The notes beneath the pieces were generated by a model, which searched no databases, was not told the origin of the DNA, and worked only from the letters and a program-made list of their open reading frames with translations. A program made the position numbers and the translations under genes. Below are positions 63,684-64,000 of a stretch of 64,000 nucleotides of DNA, piece by piece; the first letter of the stretch is position 1, and every line of letters begins with the position of its first letter. Origin of the DNA: Agapetus fuscipes (taxonomy: Eukaryota; Arthropoda; Insecta; Trichoptera; Glossosomatidae); assembly GCA_951799405.1 (NCBI GenBank), contig OX637339.1:20274001-20338000 (forward strand). Reading direction: 5' to 3'.

Positions 63684-64000
63684 GTCTGTGCTTGTTGTAA
63701 TCCCCTATAGTCTGGAGAACAATACATGGTTTCTACAATGTTTTGGCTAAATTTAACATGGTAGCACTGCTCCATCTCTCCTACAACCCCAAACTCACTC
63801 CCAATGACCTGTTTGTCGTCACCGGATTAAGAAAAACTAAAGGAAAAAGTGACTTGTCAGAATTTTAGTAGAACCGCTATGACTAGACCTTTTCGCATGC
63901 TTTGATGTGCGGACACCAATAAAAAAATACTGATGGTAGTGATGTGTTCATGCATGAGAGTCATATCTCGAAGAGGATTAGAATAAAATATTTTCCCAAA
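63684..64000 (+). other. Start of DHX9 intron 6, no feature seen
   Basis: The intron opens with GTCTGT. I see no repeat or exon in the remaining 317 bases. Confidence 0.5.

Overview
The window is nuclear DNA from an animal, almost certainly an insect or other arthropod. Genes have many short GC-rich exons with GT-AG introns in AT-rich DNA full of transposable elements (TEs), and there is no sign of operons. The TE content (piggyBac-like, hAT, mariner, THAP/YqaJ element, CR1/L2-type LINE, tRNA-derived SINEs) fits an insect. The order cannot be fixed from sequence alone; a hemipteran is a guess.

Three host genes can be assembled exon by exon with consistent splice phases. (1) Positions 14628 to 545, minus strand: first two coding exons of a TMEM68-like ER acyltransferase, separated by a 13.9 kb intron and running off the left edge. 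(2) Positions 41161 to 19255, minus strand: a complete MED25 gene of the Mediator complex in 17 exons, about 1113 codons, with VWA domain, Q/M/G-rich linker, PTOV/ACID domain, LXXLL-like motif and an acidic C-terminus. (3) Positions 44737 to 63683, plus strand: the first six coding exons of DHX9/maleless (RNA helicase A), from dsRBD1 to the Walker A motif, running off the right edge. MED25 and DHX9 are divergent, with 3.6 kb between their start codons; that gap holds a 26-bp minisatellite and a CR1/L2-type LINE.

The introns are crowded with mobile DNA. Several insertions are proven by target-site duplications: a three-level nest (hAT, then MITE, then piggyBac) at 5328-6933; a mariner inside repeat family A at 35175-36265; a hAT element inside family A at 55965-57095; and a hAT MITE inside a 94-bp satellite at 25571-25811. 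The third DHX9 intron, which splits dsRBD2, holds an apparently intact 10.9 kb two-gene transposon at about 50171-61096. It carries convergent genes for a SWIM/YqaJ-type nuclease and a THAP/DDE transposase, an organisation like the ISL2EU class.

The most unusual signals are in the host genes. The 3' part of MED25 exon 11 is repeated 17 more times downstream as a 127-bp tandem array. Each full unit reads as a 75-nt phase 0-0 exon followed by a 52-nt GT-AG intron-like spacer with a branch-point-like CTCAT and a pyrimidine tract. MED25 exon 9 has a similar 167-bp tandem duplication, and a decayed piece of DHX9 exon 2 lies in the next intron. A SINE family built from a 5S-rRNA-like head, a tRNA-like middle and a tail also seen at LINE-like sequence is the other standout.
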